64,000 nucleotides of DNA from Fidelibacterota bacterium UBA7301. GTDB taxonomy: Bacteria > Fidelibacterota > Marinisomatia > Marinisomatales > TCS55. Below the pieces are notes generated by a model, which saw nothing but the letters and a program-made list of their open reading frames with translations, was not told the origin of the DNA and searched no databases. This document shows positions 42,892-52,125 of the stretch, in pieces; position 1 is the first letter of the stretch, and each line of letters begins with the position of its first letter. Location: positions 62,001 to 126,000 of the forward strand of contig DKQT01000018.1 of the NCBI GenBank assembly GCA_002471845.1, given 5' to 3'. The position numbers were made by a program, and so were the translations under genes.

Positions 42892-45821
42892 TGAAACTTC
42901 GTTTTATTTTATTAGTTTCTTTAGCTTTAGGACAAGTGAGTTATAACCATCCCGAACTGGATTGGAAAACCATAGAGACGGATCATTTTCGGATCCATTT
43001 TTATGGTGAAACCGAACAGTCCGCACTAGAGGGCGCATATGTGGCTGAACGGATCTATCCCTTTGTCACCAACCTCTACCTATACGAACCATTCGATAAG
43101 ACCGATATTGTCTTCACTGATGTGGATGATATTTCCAACGGCGCCGCCTATTTTTACGATAATAAAATTGTCATCTGGACTAGTCCATTGGATTTTGAAT
43201 TACGGGGTTCCCATCGTTGGCTCCAAAATGTGATCACCCATGAATTCACCCATATTGTCTCTATCCAGCGTGCCCAAAAGTTTGGTAAGTCCGTCCCCGG
43301 GGGATACCTCCAATGGATAGGCTACGAAAAAGAGAAACGGCCAGATGTGCTCTATGGTTACCCTAATACGCTGGTGAGTTATCCCATCCCCGGAACAGTG
43401 GTGCCGCCGTGGCTGGCTGAAGGGGCGGCCCAGTTTATGTATCCCGGGGCGGATTGGGATAACTGGGATTCGGTCCGTGATATGATCTTGCGTGACAGGG
43501 TGTTAAATAATAATATGCTTTCATGGCGGGAGATGAATACTTTTGGCAAAAGTGGCATCGGAAATGAATCGGTATATAATGCAGGCTTTGCATTAGCTCG
43601 ATATTTGGCGGTGAAGTACGGTCCGGAATCCTTAGAAAAGATTATGGCATCTCTGAGTAAGCCCATGAATTATTCCATTAATCGCGCCTTCAAAGATGCT
43701 ACGGGTAGAGAAGGAAAACTGGTTTATGATGAGTTTGAAACTGTTTTAAAAACGCGGTATGAAACCCTCACCGAATCGGTCATAGAAAATGAATTGAAAG
43801 GCAGAATCATCCACGAAAGGGGAACGGTCAATTTTTTTCCTATCTGGAATGAAGACGGCACTAAAATTGCCTATATCTCAAACCAGGATCATGATTATTT
43901 CGGCAGCACCGATTTGTTTATCTATCATTTGGAATCAAAGATTTCTGAGAAGATAATTGACGGAGTTTATTCGAAACCGACTTGGAATGGGAAAAAAATA
44001 TACTATGCAAAGAAAGGTAAAATGCCCAATAAGGTGGGATCTAAGTTTTATGATCTTTATGAATATGACCTTTCGACTCAAAAAGAATTTCGGCTAACGA
44101 AGGATGCGCGGTCATTTTTTCCAGTTTATAGCGCAACGGATAGTGCCTTATTTTATCTTGCAACTCATGATGGAACCCAAAATATTTTCAAGATCGATCT
44201 TCAGACCAAGTCCACTGAAAAACTGACTGATTTTAATAATCGAGAAATAATTGGTGGACTGAATTATGATGAAGAAAACGACCGCCTTATTTTTGACATG
44301 ACCACCCACCATTTTCGAAATATCCATTATTTAAGTTTGGAAGATTCAATATCAGGTACGGTATTAAATAATGAACTGTGGGATGAGCGCCAAAGTGACC
44401 ATGTAAAAAATGGAATGGTTTACAGTGACGATCGGTCCGGAATTTTTAATCTGTATTTCATCGGGAAAGATAAACAAGGCTATTTGACCAATGTTTCCGG
44501 TGGTGCCTTCATGGCGGATATCCATGAGAACGGAAAGGTGGTTTATGCCCTTTTTACAAATGGACAGTATAAGCTCGCTATTCTTGATTCTATTCAAATT
44601 GCGGATGACGCCAATGTGGGGTATACGCCACTGTATTTCCAGCGGAATAAGAACTTGAGTCCGGCCATAACTGAAACGGTTCGTGCTAATCCAAAAAAAT
44701 ATAAAGACCATTTTCCACCCATGTTTACCATGCCCCGCATGGCCATGGATTACGGCACCTTCAAACCAGGGATCTATTTTTATTCCTCAGAAATATTGGA
44801 CAAAGTAACGGTGACCGGTGGTGCGTCTGTGAACCGATCCAAAGATTTGGACCTGTTCTTTTTATTTGAGTATAAACATTTATTCCCAACACTGTTTTTT
44901 GAAACATTTTATTTAACACGGAATACCGAGGAGAGCACGGCCTATTCTGTTTATAAATTGGACAATAATCTTAAATTTCGTCTCATTGAATTTCAAGGCG
45001 GATTGCGGATTCCATTTTATGGTACACAGTTTGAATTGTATGGCAGTTGGTCCCAGTACCGGGCATCCATTAAAGAGCAGGTTGTGGGAAAACCCCAGCT
45101 TCGATCAGGTTTTGGATATGATTATTTTAAGGGGACGGAAGCGGGGATCAATTGGAATTTGAGGCAATTTAAACGACGTATCGATCAGGATATCAATCCG
45201 GTGGGATATGAGGTGGATGTGCAGGTAGGGAAGGAATGGAATCAATTTATTGACGGGCTGGACTTGTCGGAGTCCGGAACATTAATTTCAAAATTTAATA
45301 AGCACAATTTTGTTCAGTCTGATATCAGGGGAAAATATTTGTGGGAAATTCCAAAGACAAACAGATGGACCGTATCCATTGGAGGACAGGCGGGATGGAT
45401 ATCCAATGCGTCTGCCGATTCATTTTTTCACTTTTTCGCCGGCGGTATGCCCGGGCTTAAAGGGTATCCATTCTATTCGTTGGAGGGAACAAACATGGTC
45501 ATAGGAGAATTGGGATTACGAATTCCTATATTCAGGGAAAAGCATATTCCAATGGGTTGGTTCACATTGCAGCATTCCACTATTGGTTTGGTGGGACAAA
45601 TGGGAGACGCCTGGAATCGTGATCAATCCAAATTCAGTGCGAAATCCTCCGCAGGTATAGAATTTCGTTTGGCCGGCTATTCATTTTATAATTATCCCAC
45701 TTCCATTGGATTAGAGCTGCACCGAGGCTTAGCTACATTTAAAATGGATATTGGGGATGGTAAAACACTAAAATATGGTGGTGAAAACCGATTTTATTTT
45801 ACAGTATTGTTCGGATTTTGA
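42891..45821 (+). CDS. Peptidase-MA-like, TolB-propeller and beta-barrel surface protein
   Basis: The 976-residue protein begins with a signal peptide (MKLRFILLVSLALG). Residues 30-290 hold a gluzincin zinc peptidase with HEFTH at 117-121 and the third ligand in WLAEGAAQF (E177). A central part of about residues 300-600 has TolB/WD40-like blades (NEDGTKIAYISNQDHDYFG, YDLYEYDLSTQKEF, GTQNIFKIDL). The last 300 residues resemble an outer-membrane barrel (FRLAGYSFYNYPTSIGLELH, FYFTVLFGF). The peptidase motif is intact, unlike the upstream gene. It starts at the ATG overlapping the previous stop. Confidence 0.78.
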   Translation: MKLRFILLVSLALGQVSYNHPELDWKTIETDHFRIHFYGETEQSALEGAYVAERIYPFVTNLYLYEPFDKTDIVFTDVDDISNGAAYFYDNKIVIWTSPLDFELRGSHRWLQNVITHEFTHIVSIQRAQKFGKSVPGGYLQWIGYEKEKRPDVLYGYPNTLVSYPIPGTVVPPWLAEGAAQFMYPGADWDNWDSVRDMILRDRVLNNNMLSWREMNTFGKSGIGNESVYNAGFALARYLAVKYGPESLEKIMASLSKPMNYSINRAFKDATGREGKLVYDEFETVLKTRYETLTESVIENELKGRIIHERGTVNFFPIWNEDGTKIAYISNQDHDYFGSTDLFIYHLESKISEKIIDGVYSKPTWNGKKIYYAKKGKMPNKVGSKFYDLYEYDLSTQKEFRLTKDARSFFPVYSATDSALFYLATHDGTQNIFKIDLQTKSTEKLTDFNNREIIGGLNYDEENDRLIFDMTTHHFRNIHYLSLEDSISGTVLNNELWDERQSDHVKNGMVYSDDRSGIFNLYFIGKDKQGYLTNVSGGAFMADIHENGKVVYALFTNGQYKLAILDSIQIADDANVGYTPLYFQRNKNLSPAITETVRANPKKYKDHFPPMFTMPRMAMDYGTFKPGIYFYSSEILDKVTVTGGASVNRSKDLDLFFLFEYKHLFPTLFFETFYLTRNTEESTAYSVYKLDNNLKFRLIEFQGGLRIPFYGTQFELYGSWSQYRASIKEQVVGKPQLRSGFGYDYFKGTEAGINWNLRQFKRRIDQDINPVGYEVDVQVGKEWNQFIDGLDLSESGTLISKFNKHNFVQSDIRGKYLWEIPKTNRWTVSIGGQAGWISNASADSFFHFFAGGMPGLKGYPFYSLEGTNMVIGELGLRIPIFREKHIPMGWFTLQHSTIGLVGQMGDAWNRDQSKFSAKSSAGIEFRLAGYSFYNYPTSIGLELHRGLATFKMDIGDGKTLKYGGENRFYFTVLFGF

Positions 45822-45822
45822 T

Positions 45823-46650
45823 ATGAAAAGATTTGCACCAGCAATTTTCATATTATCGGTTGGGTTTTCCCAATTCAACCACTACGATTTAGCCAACTAT
45901 CCTGTTCAGCGGGATACGATTGGTCTGCCTGGTCCAGCCAAGGCTATGTTTAAATCATTCATCGTTCCGGGGTGGGGACAGATTCAAAATAAGGATTCAT
46001 GGTGGAAGCCCCTTTTATTTGCCGGCGTTGAAACAGTGGGTTTGTTATCATCTTTTAATTATGGCAGGCGTGCTGAAAATATACGTCGGGATTTTGAATC
46101 CTATGGTGATGAACATTGGGCCTTGGCGCGATGGTATTCAAATACACAAAGAATATTTCCTAACCAATGGCGGGAAATACTGATCGGCACTCATAAATTG
46201 GAACTGAAGATCGGCAGTAATTATTACCATACGAACCAATTGGGTGAACTGGTTAAGCAATATGCATGGTCCGAAATCACTGTAATCCGGGATCGGGATT
46301 TTTATGAAAATATTGGTAAGTATGATCAGTTTGTGGGGGGCTGGGATGATGATTATGACGATCCATTTGATGCGGCAGGGAATTGGTTTACGGTGAAAAA
46401 AGGTGATGTGGAATCTATTATTTTAACCAAACGAAAAGATTATTACCGCGATCTCCGCCACGAAAGTAATTTATTGAAACATTATTCCCGTTATGCCGTA
46501 ACGGTGGTGATGTTTAACCATCTTACCAGTGGATTGGAAGCAGGGTGGTCGGCAAAGAAAAAGGTAAAAAATTCCTCCGAATTCAGCTTGAATTACAATC
46601 CAATGAATAAGTGGGGAGTTGGGGGTGTACGAATCACCTTTACGTGGTAA
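45823..46650 (+). CDS. Small envelope protein (DUF5683-like), unknown function
   Basis: The 275-residue protein has a signal peptide (MKRFAPAIFILSVGFSQ) and the phrase FKSFIVPGWGQIQNKDSWWKPLLFAGVETVGL near residue 40-70. That is the compact two-helix signature of DUF5683-type proteins, which are often next to BamD and cell-envelope genes. The rest is soluble and rich in aromatic residues. The start at 45823 sits one base after the upstream stop; the open frame before it (from 45775) is overlap with the previous gene. Role unknown. Confidence 0.6.
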   Translation: MKRFAPAIFILSVGFSQFNHYDLANYPVQRDTIGLPGPAKAMFKSFIVPGWGQIQNKDSWWKPLLFAGVETVGLLSSFNYGRRAENIRRDFESYGDEHWALARWYSNTQRIFPNQWREILIGTHKLELKIGSNYYHTNQLGELVKQYAWSEITVIRDRDFYENIGKYDQFVGGWDDDYDDPFDAAGNWFTVKKGDVESIILTKRKDYYRDLRHESNLLKHYSRYAVTVVMFNHLTSGLEAGWSAKKKVKNSSEFSLNYNPMNKWGVGGVRITFTW

Positions 46651-46687
46651 ATTCCCCGCTCAAAAATTGATAGAAAGAAGCCAGTTA

Positions 46688-47452
46688 ATGCGTGTAGCAG
46701 CAGCTATTTTATTGTGTACGGCATTGATAATATCAGGATGTGCCGGAAATAAATCCATTCAAGATATTGACTATAATGCAGAATTTGAAAAGGGAAAAAC
46801 TGCATTAGCGAAAAAGAAATATACTAAAGCACAATCCCTGTTTAATAATGTGGTCATTGGCGCCTCCCATACAGAACTGGGAGATGATGCGCTGTTTTTT
46901 CTGGGGGAATCATATTATTTTTCCAAGGAGTATTTATTGGCGATTGCGGAATATGATCGCTTGATCCGACGTATGCCCTTTAGTCCATTTGTTGAGCAGT
47001 CACGATACCGAATATGTGAGGCTTACGTCCTTTTATCCCCCAAATATTTCCAGGACCAGACCTATTCTGAAAAAGCGCTGGGGAAACTCCAGGAATTCAT
47101 AGATGATTATCCCAATTCCAAGCACCAGGAAAAAATGCAGGCTGATATTAAAAAATTGAGAAATAAATTATCCCATAAATCATACGAATCTGCTGTTCTT
47201 TACATAAAGATGGAAGAATATAAAGCAGCCCTATTGGCTTTGCAGCAAGTGACGGACTTATATTATGATACAGATTATATTGACCAGGCCCATTTAAAAA
47301 AAATTGAATGCTATATTCATCGCGGTGAGATGGATAAGGCGCAGGAATATTTTGATGCGAAACGAAAACATATTGAAAACCTAAAGTTGGCTGATTTTGT
47401 TGAAAAATGGTTTGACCAGGGTCGAGTTTTAAGCCAGATTGAAGTCGAATGA
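46688..47452 (+). CDS. bamD: BamD-like outer-membrane assembly lipoprotein
   Basis: The 254-residue protein has a lipobox (ALIISGCAG, Cys near residue 18) and TPR units of the BamD/ComL family (YNAEFEKGKTALAKKKYTKAQSLFNNVVIG, GDDALFFLGESYYFSKEYLLAIAEYDRLIRRMP, LGKLQEFIDDYPNSKHQ). BamD is the essential TPR subunit of the barrel-assembly machine. The ATG at 46688 fits the signal peptide; an upstream start would add 23 residues from the preceding gene. It is followed by nadD with an ATGA overlap. Confidence 0.85.
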   Translation: MRVAAAILLCTALIISGCAGNKSIQDIDYNAEFEKGKTALAKKKYTKAQSLFNNVVIGASHTELGDDALFFLGESYYFSKEYLLAIAEYDRLIRRMPFSPFVEQSRYRICEAYVLLSPKYFQDQTYSEKALGKLQEFIDDYPNSKHQEKMQADIKKLRNKLSHKSYESAVLYIKMEEYKAALLALQQVTDLYYDTDYIDQAHLKKIECYIHRGEMDKAQEYFDAKRKHIENLKLADFVEKWFDQGRVLSQIEVE

Positions 47453-48030
47453 AAACCTGTCTTTTCGGCGGCACCTTTGATCCACCACATTTTGGCCACT
47501 TAATCGTTGCCCAGACGATATTTGAGGCGGAACATTTTGATAAAATCGTTTTTATCCCTGCCCATATTGCGCCCCATAAAAAAGATAGAAAATTGTCTTC
47601 CGTGGATCTCCGTCTTGAAATGCTTCAAATCGCCACCAAGGATAATCCGAATTTTGAAATATCCGATATTGAAATCAAGCGTGGTGGTATTTCTTATTCC
47701 CTGGATACAATCCGCGCCTACAAGAAAGAGTCTGGTTTGTCCAAAAATGATTTATATTATTTAATCGGAAGTGATTCCCTGAAACTGTTTTATTCCTGGC
47801 AAAAGCCTGAATCCATTTTAAAGGAATGTCAATTAATTGTGGCCATTCGCCCCGGTTTTCGTCCCAGCGATATTTCAAACTGGATTTTAGCCAAAGTGCA
47901 GTTTGCCAATATACCCCGGATAGAAATTTCTTCAACCCAGATACGTAACCGTTGGGTGGAGGATAAAACAATCCGGTATATGGTGACCCAGCCCGTGTGG
48001 GAATTCATCAACAAACACAACTTGTATTAA
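47449..48030 (+). CDS. nadD: Nicotinate-nucleotide adenylyltransferase
   Basis: The 193-residue enzyme joins nicotinate mononucleotide with ATP in NAD synthesis. It has the nucleotidyltransferase opening CLFGGTFDPPHFGHLIVAQ with the HxGH motif, YYLIGSDSLKLF, and the C-terminal ISSTQIRNRW (ISSTxxR) of the NadD family. It overlaps bamD by four bases. Confidence 0.95.
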   Translation: MKTCLFGGTFDPPHFGHLIVAQTIFEAEHFDKIVFIPAHIAPHKKDRKLSSVDLRLEMLQIATKDNPNFEISDIEIKRGGISYSLDTIRAYKKESGLSKNDLYYLIGSDSLKLFYSWQKPESILKECQLIVAIRPGFRPSDISNWILAKVQFANIPRIEISSTQIRNRWVEDKTIRYMVTQPVWEFINKHNLY

Positions 48031-48034
48031 TGCC

Positions 48035-48955
48035 ATGCTCATGAGCCTTTTGTTTTTAGCCGCTGGTTCCATCATGCTGTATTACGGCGCAGAATGGATC
48101 GTGAAAGGCGGTGTCAGTATTTCCCGTCGTTTGGGAATTTCCACTTTGGTTATTGGATTAACGGTCGTTGCATTTGGTACATCTCTACCGGAATTAGTTG
48201 TCAGTATCATAGCTGCTTTGGAGGGGAGTTCGTCCATAGCTATTGGCAATGTTGTGGGTTCAAATATTGCCAACGTAGGATTGGTTCTGGGGTTGAGTGC
48301 ACTCATTTTTCCCATCTCGGTCCATTTTGGGTATTTAAAGCGGGATTTATTCATATACATGGGTGTGTGTGCAATATTTGTTCTTTTTGCCTTTGACGGT
48401 CGTTTAAGCCGCTTTGAAGGGGCAGTATTATTTATCAGTCTCATTTTTTATGTACTTTTATGTATTAAAAACCCCCAAGGTGAAGAACCTTTACCGGATG
48501 AAGGCGGGGAAGAATCAATCGGAAAATTGGTATTATATATTATTGCGGGAATTATTATGTTAGCGTTCGGTGCTGATTTATTCGTGGATGGTGCCATTTT
48601 CCTGGCACGCTTTTTGGACGTGCCTGAAGTTGTGATCGGCATGAGTGTGGTTGCCTTTGGAACCTCTCTCCCTGAATTGGCTACTTCGGCTATAGCAGCC
48701 TTCCGTAAGGAAAGCGCTATTTCTGTCGGTAACATTATCGGTTCGAATATTTTTAATATTTTGTCCGTATTGGGCTTAGCATCAATAATACAACCACTGG
48801 ATTCTCCCAAAACAATTATGGGTTTAGAAGTTCCTTTTATGATTGGTTACGGGCTGGCGATGATTTTTATTGCCAAAATTCACCAACCGATTCATCGTAT
48901 TGTCTCCGCCATTTTATTAACAGGCTATTTTGTTTTTCTTTATCTCCTATTTTAA
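48035..48955 (+). CDS. CaCA-family sodium/calcium exchanger (YrbG-like)
   Basis: The 306-residue inner-membrane protein has two inverted repeats, each with the alpha-motif: VVAFGTSLPELVVSI with IGNVVGSNIANVG near residues 45-85, and VVAFGTSLPELATSA with VGNIIGSNIFNIL near residues 200-240. About ten helices are predicted. It exchanges cytoplasmic Ca2+ for Na+ or H+. An acidic loop (EEPLPDEGGEES) separates the two halves. A second ATG at 48041 is equally possible as start. Confidence 0.92.
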   Translation: MLMSLLFLAAGSIMLYYGAEWIVKGGVSISRRLGISTLVIGLTVVAFGTSLPELVVSIIAALEGSSSIAIGNVVGSNIANVGLVLGLSALIFPISVHFGYLKRDLFIYMGVCAIFVLFAFDGRLSRFEGAVLFISLIFYVLLCIKNPQGEEPLPDEGGEESIGKLVLYIIAGIIMLAFGADLFVDGAIFLARFLDVPEVVIGMSVVAFGTSLPELATSAIAAFRKESAISVGNIIGSNIFNILSVLGLASIIQPLDSPKTIMGLEVPFMIGYGLAMIFIAKIHQPIHRIVSAILLTGYFVFLYLLF

Positions 48956-48984
48956 CCTGGAAAAAATCAGATTAGATTAATCCC

Positions 48985-49638
48985 ATGATTCGACTGGATA
49001 ATGTATCTTATTCCTACGCAAAAGGTGGCGGTGTTTCCAATGTGAATCTGAATATCGCCGATGATGAATATGCATTTCTCATTGGCCCCACTGGTTCCGG
49101 CAAGACAACACTCCTGCGGCTGGTCTATATGGATTTGATGCCCCAAGTCGGAAAAGTGGTGGTGGATAAATTCAATTCCGATAAGATAAAACCACGCAAA
49201 ATCCCATACTTGCGGAGAAAAATCGGTATGGTGTTTCAGGATTATCATTTATTGAATGACCGCAACCTGTTTGAAAATACAGCCTTGCCTTTGCATGTGG
49301 TCGGGTGTGATCAGGAAGAAATTGTTGACCGTGTCATTGAATCATTGGAAGAAGTAGGTCTGGATGGAAAAGAAGAGCATTTTCCGGAAGAATTATCCGG
49401 CGGGGAGCAACAGCGCGCCTGTGTGGCCCGGGCCCTTGTTAAAGATCCGGATATAATTTTAGCCGACGAGCCTACGGGTAATCTTGATCCTGTGACATCT
49501 TTCGAATTGATAAAATTGTTGGAAGAAATTAACCGGGAAGGCACCACCATTCTGATGGCATCCCATAATTATAATTTGATTAAAGGTCGGGGGCACCGCA
49601 TCATTGAAATCCAGAATGGAAGTGTAAGGCAATCCTGA
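48985..49638 (+). CDS. ftsE: Cell-division ATP-binding protein FtsE
   Basis: The 217-residue ABC ATPase pairs with FtsX. The Walker A is GPTGSGKTT, the signature is LSGGEQQRACVARAL, and the Walker B is ILADEPTGNLD, all canonical. Typical FtsE phrases include IGMVFQDYHLL. The next gene starts in the same base as its stop (TGATG). Confidence 0.95.
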   Translation: MIRLDNVSYSYAKGGGVSNVNLNIADDEYAFLIGPTGSGKTTLLRLVYMDLMPQVGKVVVDKFNSDKIKPRKIPYLRRKIGMVFQDYHLLNDRNLFENTALPLHVVGCDQEEIVDRVIESLEEVGLDGKEEHFPEELSGGEQQRACVARALVKDPDIILADEPTGNLDPVTSFELIKLLEEINREGTTILMASHNYNLIKGRGHRIIEIQNGSVRQS

Positions 49639-50507
49639 TGGATAAAATGATGTTTCTTTTATCTGAAGGGATGAAAAATCTTTGGCGCCATAAGCTCACA
49701 GCTTTCACGGCTATTTTTTCTGCATTTTTAACCTTGGCCGTTGCCGGTTCACTGATCATTGTCACTCAAAATACTAATAAGTTAATTGAGTACCTTCGGG
49801 ACAAGTATAAAATTGAAGTTTTTTTCAAAGAGGGTGTTAAAGAAGAGCGTGTGGTTGAACTGGTAAAAGAATTTAAAAAAATCAATGGTGTCCGTTCGAC
49901 CACTATGATTACCAAGGCGGATGCGGAAAAAATCTTCGAATCCCAGTTTGGGGAAAATATTTTAGACCTAGTGGGGTATAATCCGCTGCCCGCCAGCTGT
50001 GTGGTTAATGTGGTTAGGAAGCGGGAAACCAAATTGAATGTAAATCCGATTATTAAGCGGATAAAAAGTTATCCTGAAGTAGATGAAATCAGTTACCAAG
50101 GGAGATTAATCATCCGCATTGAATCCTATTATCAGAAATTTGTTAAGGGTATGAGCATAATCCTAATCCTTGTTCTGGTAATTTCGGTTTTTATCATTTC
50201 CAACACGGTCCGCCTAACGATTTATGCAAAAAAGGAATTGATTCAGGCGCTGCAGCTGATTGGAGCCACGCGGTTATTTGTTAAAGCGCCCTTCATCATT
50301 GAAGGTGTATTCCACGGATTAATCGGCGCTCTGCTTGCCTCCGGATTACTGATAGGCGGGTTGGAATTCAGTTCAAACCTTATTTACTCAATGGCCAAAA
50401 TTAAGGTGGAATATGAGCCGCTAATTTTAGTCGGTATTTTATTATCCATTAGTGTAGTTATCAGTTATCTCGGTAGCAGCCGAGCCATCTCGCGATTTTT
50501 AAAATAA
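49638..50507 (+). CDS. ftsX: Cell-division membrane protein FtsX
   Basis: The 289-residue protein has a first helix near residue 20-40 (HKLTAFTAIFSAFLTLAVAGSL). A periplasmic domain of about 120 residues follows (IEVFFKEGVKEERVVELVKEF), and then three C-terminal helices (IILILVLVISVFIISNTVRLTIYAKK). It conveys ATP hydrolysis by FtsE to peptidoglycan hydrolases outside the membrane. The layout and position after ftsE are diagnostic. Confidence 0.93.
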   Translation: MDKMMFLLSEGMKNLWRHKLTAFTAIFSAFLTLAVAGSLIIVTQNTNKLIEYLRDKYKIEVFFKEGVKEERVVELVKEFKKINGVRSTTMITKADAEKIFESQFGENILDLVGYNPLPASCVVNVVRKRETKLNVNPIIKRIKSYPEVDEISYQGRLIIRIESYYQKFVKGMSIILILVLVISVFIISNTVRLTIYAKKELIQALQLIGATRLFVKAPFIIEGVFHGLIGALLASGLLIGGLEFSSNLIYSMAKIKVEYEPLILVGILLSISVVISYLGSSRAISRFLK

Positions 50508-50564
50508 TTCTCTTATGATTCCTTTCTTGATTGATGATGATTAAACCATCTAATTTTCCTAGTT

Positions 50565-51596
50565 ATGTCAGGTAATAAAACATCCAGGTTAACAGAACGT
50601 GCAGCTACCATTCTTTTGGCAGTCGTAGAGGAATACATTGCCTCCGGAACGCCCGTTTCTTCCGTTCATCTCAAAAAATATTGCGGACTTAAAGTTTCCC
50701 CGGCGACAATTCGAAATGTAATGGCATCCCTTGAGCAAAAAGGATATTTAACCCATTTTCATACATCTGGGGGACGTGTGCCGACGGATTTGGGATACCG
50801 CTTTTATGTAAATACAATTCCTGAATTTCGTTCATTGAATGATTCTTTTTCTGAAGGTATCGAGCAGGAACTTTTAACCATTTCAAATAATGTGGATGAA
50901 TTACTCAATGCGACTGCTTTCATGCTGGCTAAAGTGAGCCGGATGTTTGGTGTTATATTTATCTCTGAATATCAAAAAAGCATTTTAACCGATATTGAAC
51001 TGGTATCACTCAAAGGAAACCGTATCATGCTTGTTCTGGCTATGGATACTGGATTGGTGAAATCCATCGTACTCAACCTGGACCTGGATATCAAACCGGT
51101 ATTCATGGATAAAATCACTCAGATATTTAAGGATAGGTTGGTTGGGTGCACTCTCAAGGAAATTCATAAAACAATTAAAGTACGGCTGATCGACACAGAA
51201 ATGTATTCCCATGAGCTGGTCCAGGTATTGGTAAATGATTGTTTAAAGTATTTTCGTATTGATAATAATAAATTGATTTATACATCATCATATGATGTAT
51301 TGCTTGAACAACCTGAATTCCAGGATTTAGCCAATTTTCAACGGTTGTTACCGGCCTTGGATAAAGCGTATTTAAACCAACATTTTAAAGATAATTTTAA
51401 TGATTATTCAGACCTGACCTTGATAGGAAAGGAAAACAAAGATAAACTTCTGAATGATTGTTCGATTATGACCACCCAGTTTGACAGCGGGTTGATCACA
51501 GGTAAAGTTGGGGTTCTCGGTCCAAAACGAATTCCCTATGGTTCTGTTCAATCCATATTAGAAAAATTTGCGGAGATTATACAAAGTGCCCTCTAA
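50565..51596 (+). CDS. hrcA: Heat-inducible transcription repressor HrcA
   Basis: The 343-residue repressor has the winged-helix region LTERAATILLAVVEEYIASGTPVSS followed by SPATIRNVMASLEQKGYLTHFHTSGGRVPT, which is the HrcA hallmark, and a GAF-like C-terminal domain. It represses chaperone operons through CIRCE. I see no TTAGCACTC-N9-GAGTGCTAA element before hrcA or hsp20, so the operator must be different or elsewhere. It is followed by grpE and dnaJ in one operon. Confidence 0.95.
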   Translation: MSGNKTSRLTERAATILLAVVEEYIASGTPVSSVHLKKYCGLKVSPATIRNVMASLEQKGYLTHFHTSGGRVPTDLGYRFYVNTIPEFRSLNDSFSEGIEQELLTISNNVDELLNATAFMLAKVSRMFGVIFISEYQKSILTDIELVSLKGNRIMLVLAMDTGLVKSIVLNLDLDIKPVFMDKITQIFKDRLVGCTLKEIHKTIKVRLIDTEMYSHELVQVLVNDCLKYFRIDNNKLIYTSSYDVLLEQPEFQDLANFQRLLPALDKAYLNQHFKDNFNDYSDLTLIGKENKDKLLNDCSIMTTQFDSGLITGKVGVLGPKRIPYGSVQSILEKFAEIIQSAL

Positions 51597-52125
51597 AGAA
51601 AAAACTGCCCAAGCATCAAGAAAGAAAAAACCCCTTAAAAAGTCACCGACGGCAAAATTGAAAGACCAGATTGATGCGCTTAAAAGCGATTTAGAAACCC
51701 AAAACGATAAATATTTACGCTTAAAAGCAGAGTTTGACAACTACCGTCGTCGCAAAGAAAAAGAGACTATTAACCTCCTGAAGTATGACGGTGAATCTGT
51801 GATTAAACAATTTTTATCCGTTCTGGATGACTTGGATCGCCTGGCTAGGGCATCGGAAGAAAACGGCAATGAAAATACGGAAAAAATAAAAGAAGGCATT
51901 GACCTGATCTTGAATAAGATCAAAAAACGATTTAATGAACTTGAAGTGGTTTCTTTCACCGAAGCAGGGGATATCGCCGATCCTGAACTCCATGACGCCC
52001 TTATGATGCGTTCTGAAGAAGGAAAAAATGAGAATGAAATCTTGGAAGTATTTGAAAAAGGTTACCGCTACAAAGACCGGGTGATTAGACACGCCAAGGT
52101 TGTAGTTAATCAAACACCATCATGA
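51586..52125 (+). CDS. grpE: Nucleotide exchange factor GrpE
   Basis: About 179 residues: a basic, unstructured N-terminus, a long coiled coil (residues 20-60, KDQIDALKSDLETQNDKYLRLKAEFDNYRRR), and the C-terminal beta domain (DAGDIADPELHDALMM region with YRYKDRVIRHAKVVV). It exchanges ADP on DnaK. GTG 51586, with GGAG at 51572-51575, is preferred over a TTG six codons earlier; either start lies inside hrcA. No dnaK is in the operon. Confidence 0.93.
   Translation: MPSKEKTAQASRKKKPLKKSPTAKLKDQIDALKSDLETQNDKYLRLKAEFDNYRRRKEKETINLLKYDGESVIKQFLSVLDDLDRLARASEENGNENTEKIKEGIDLILNKIKKRFNELEVVSFTEAGDIADPELHDALMMRSEEGKNENEILEVFEKGYRYKDRVIRHAKVVVNQTPS

Noticed and set aside
50508..50564. CIRCE operator before hrcA
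   Set aside because: Searched for the consensus arms TTAGCACTC and GAGTGCTAA; neither arm is present.
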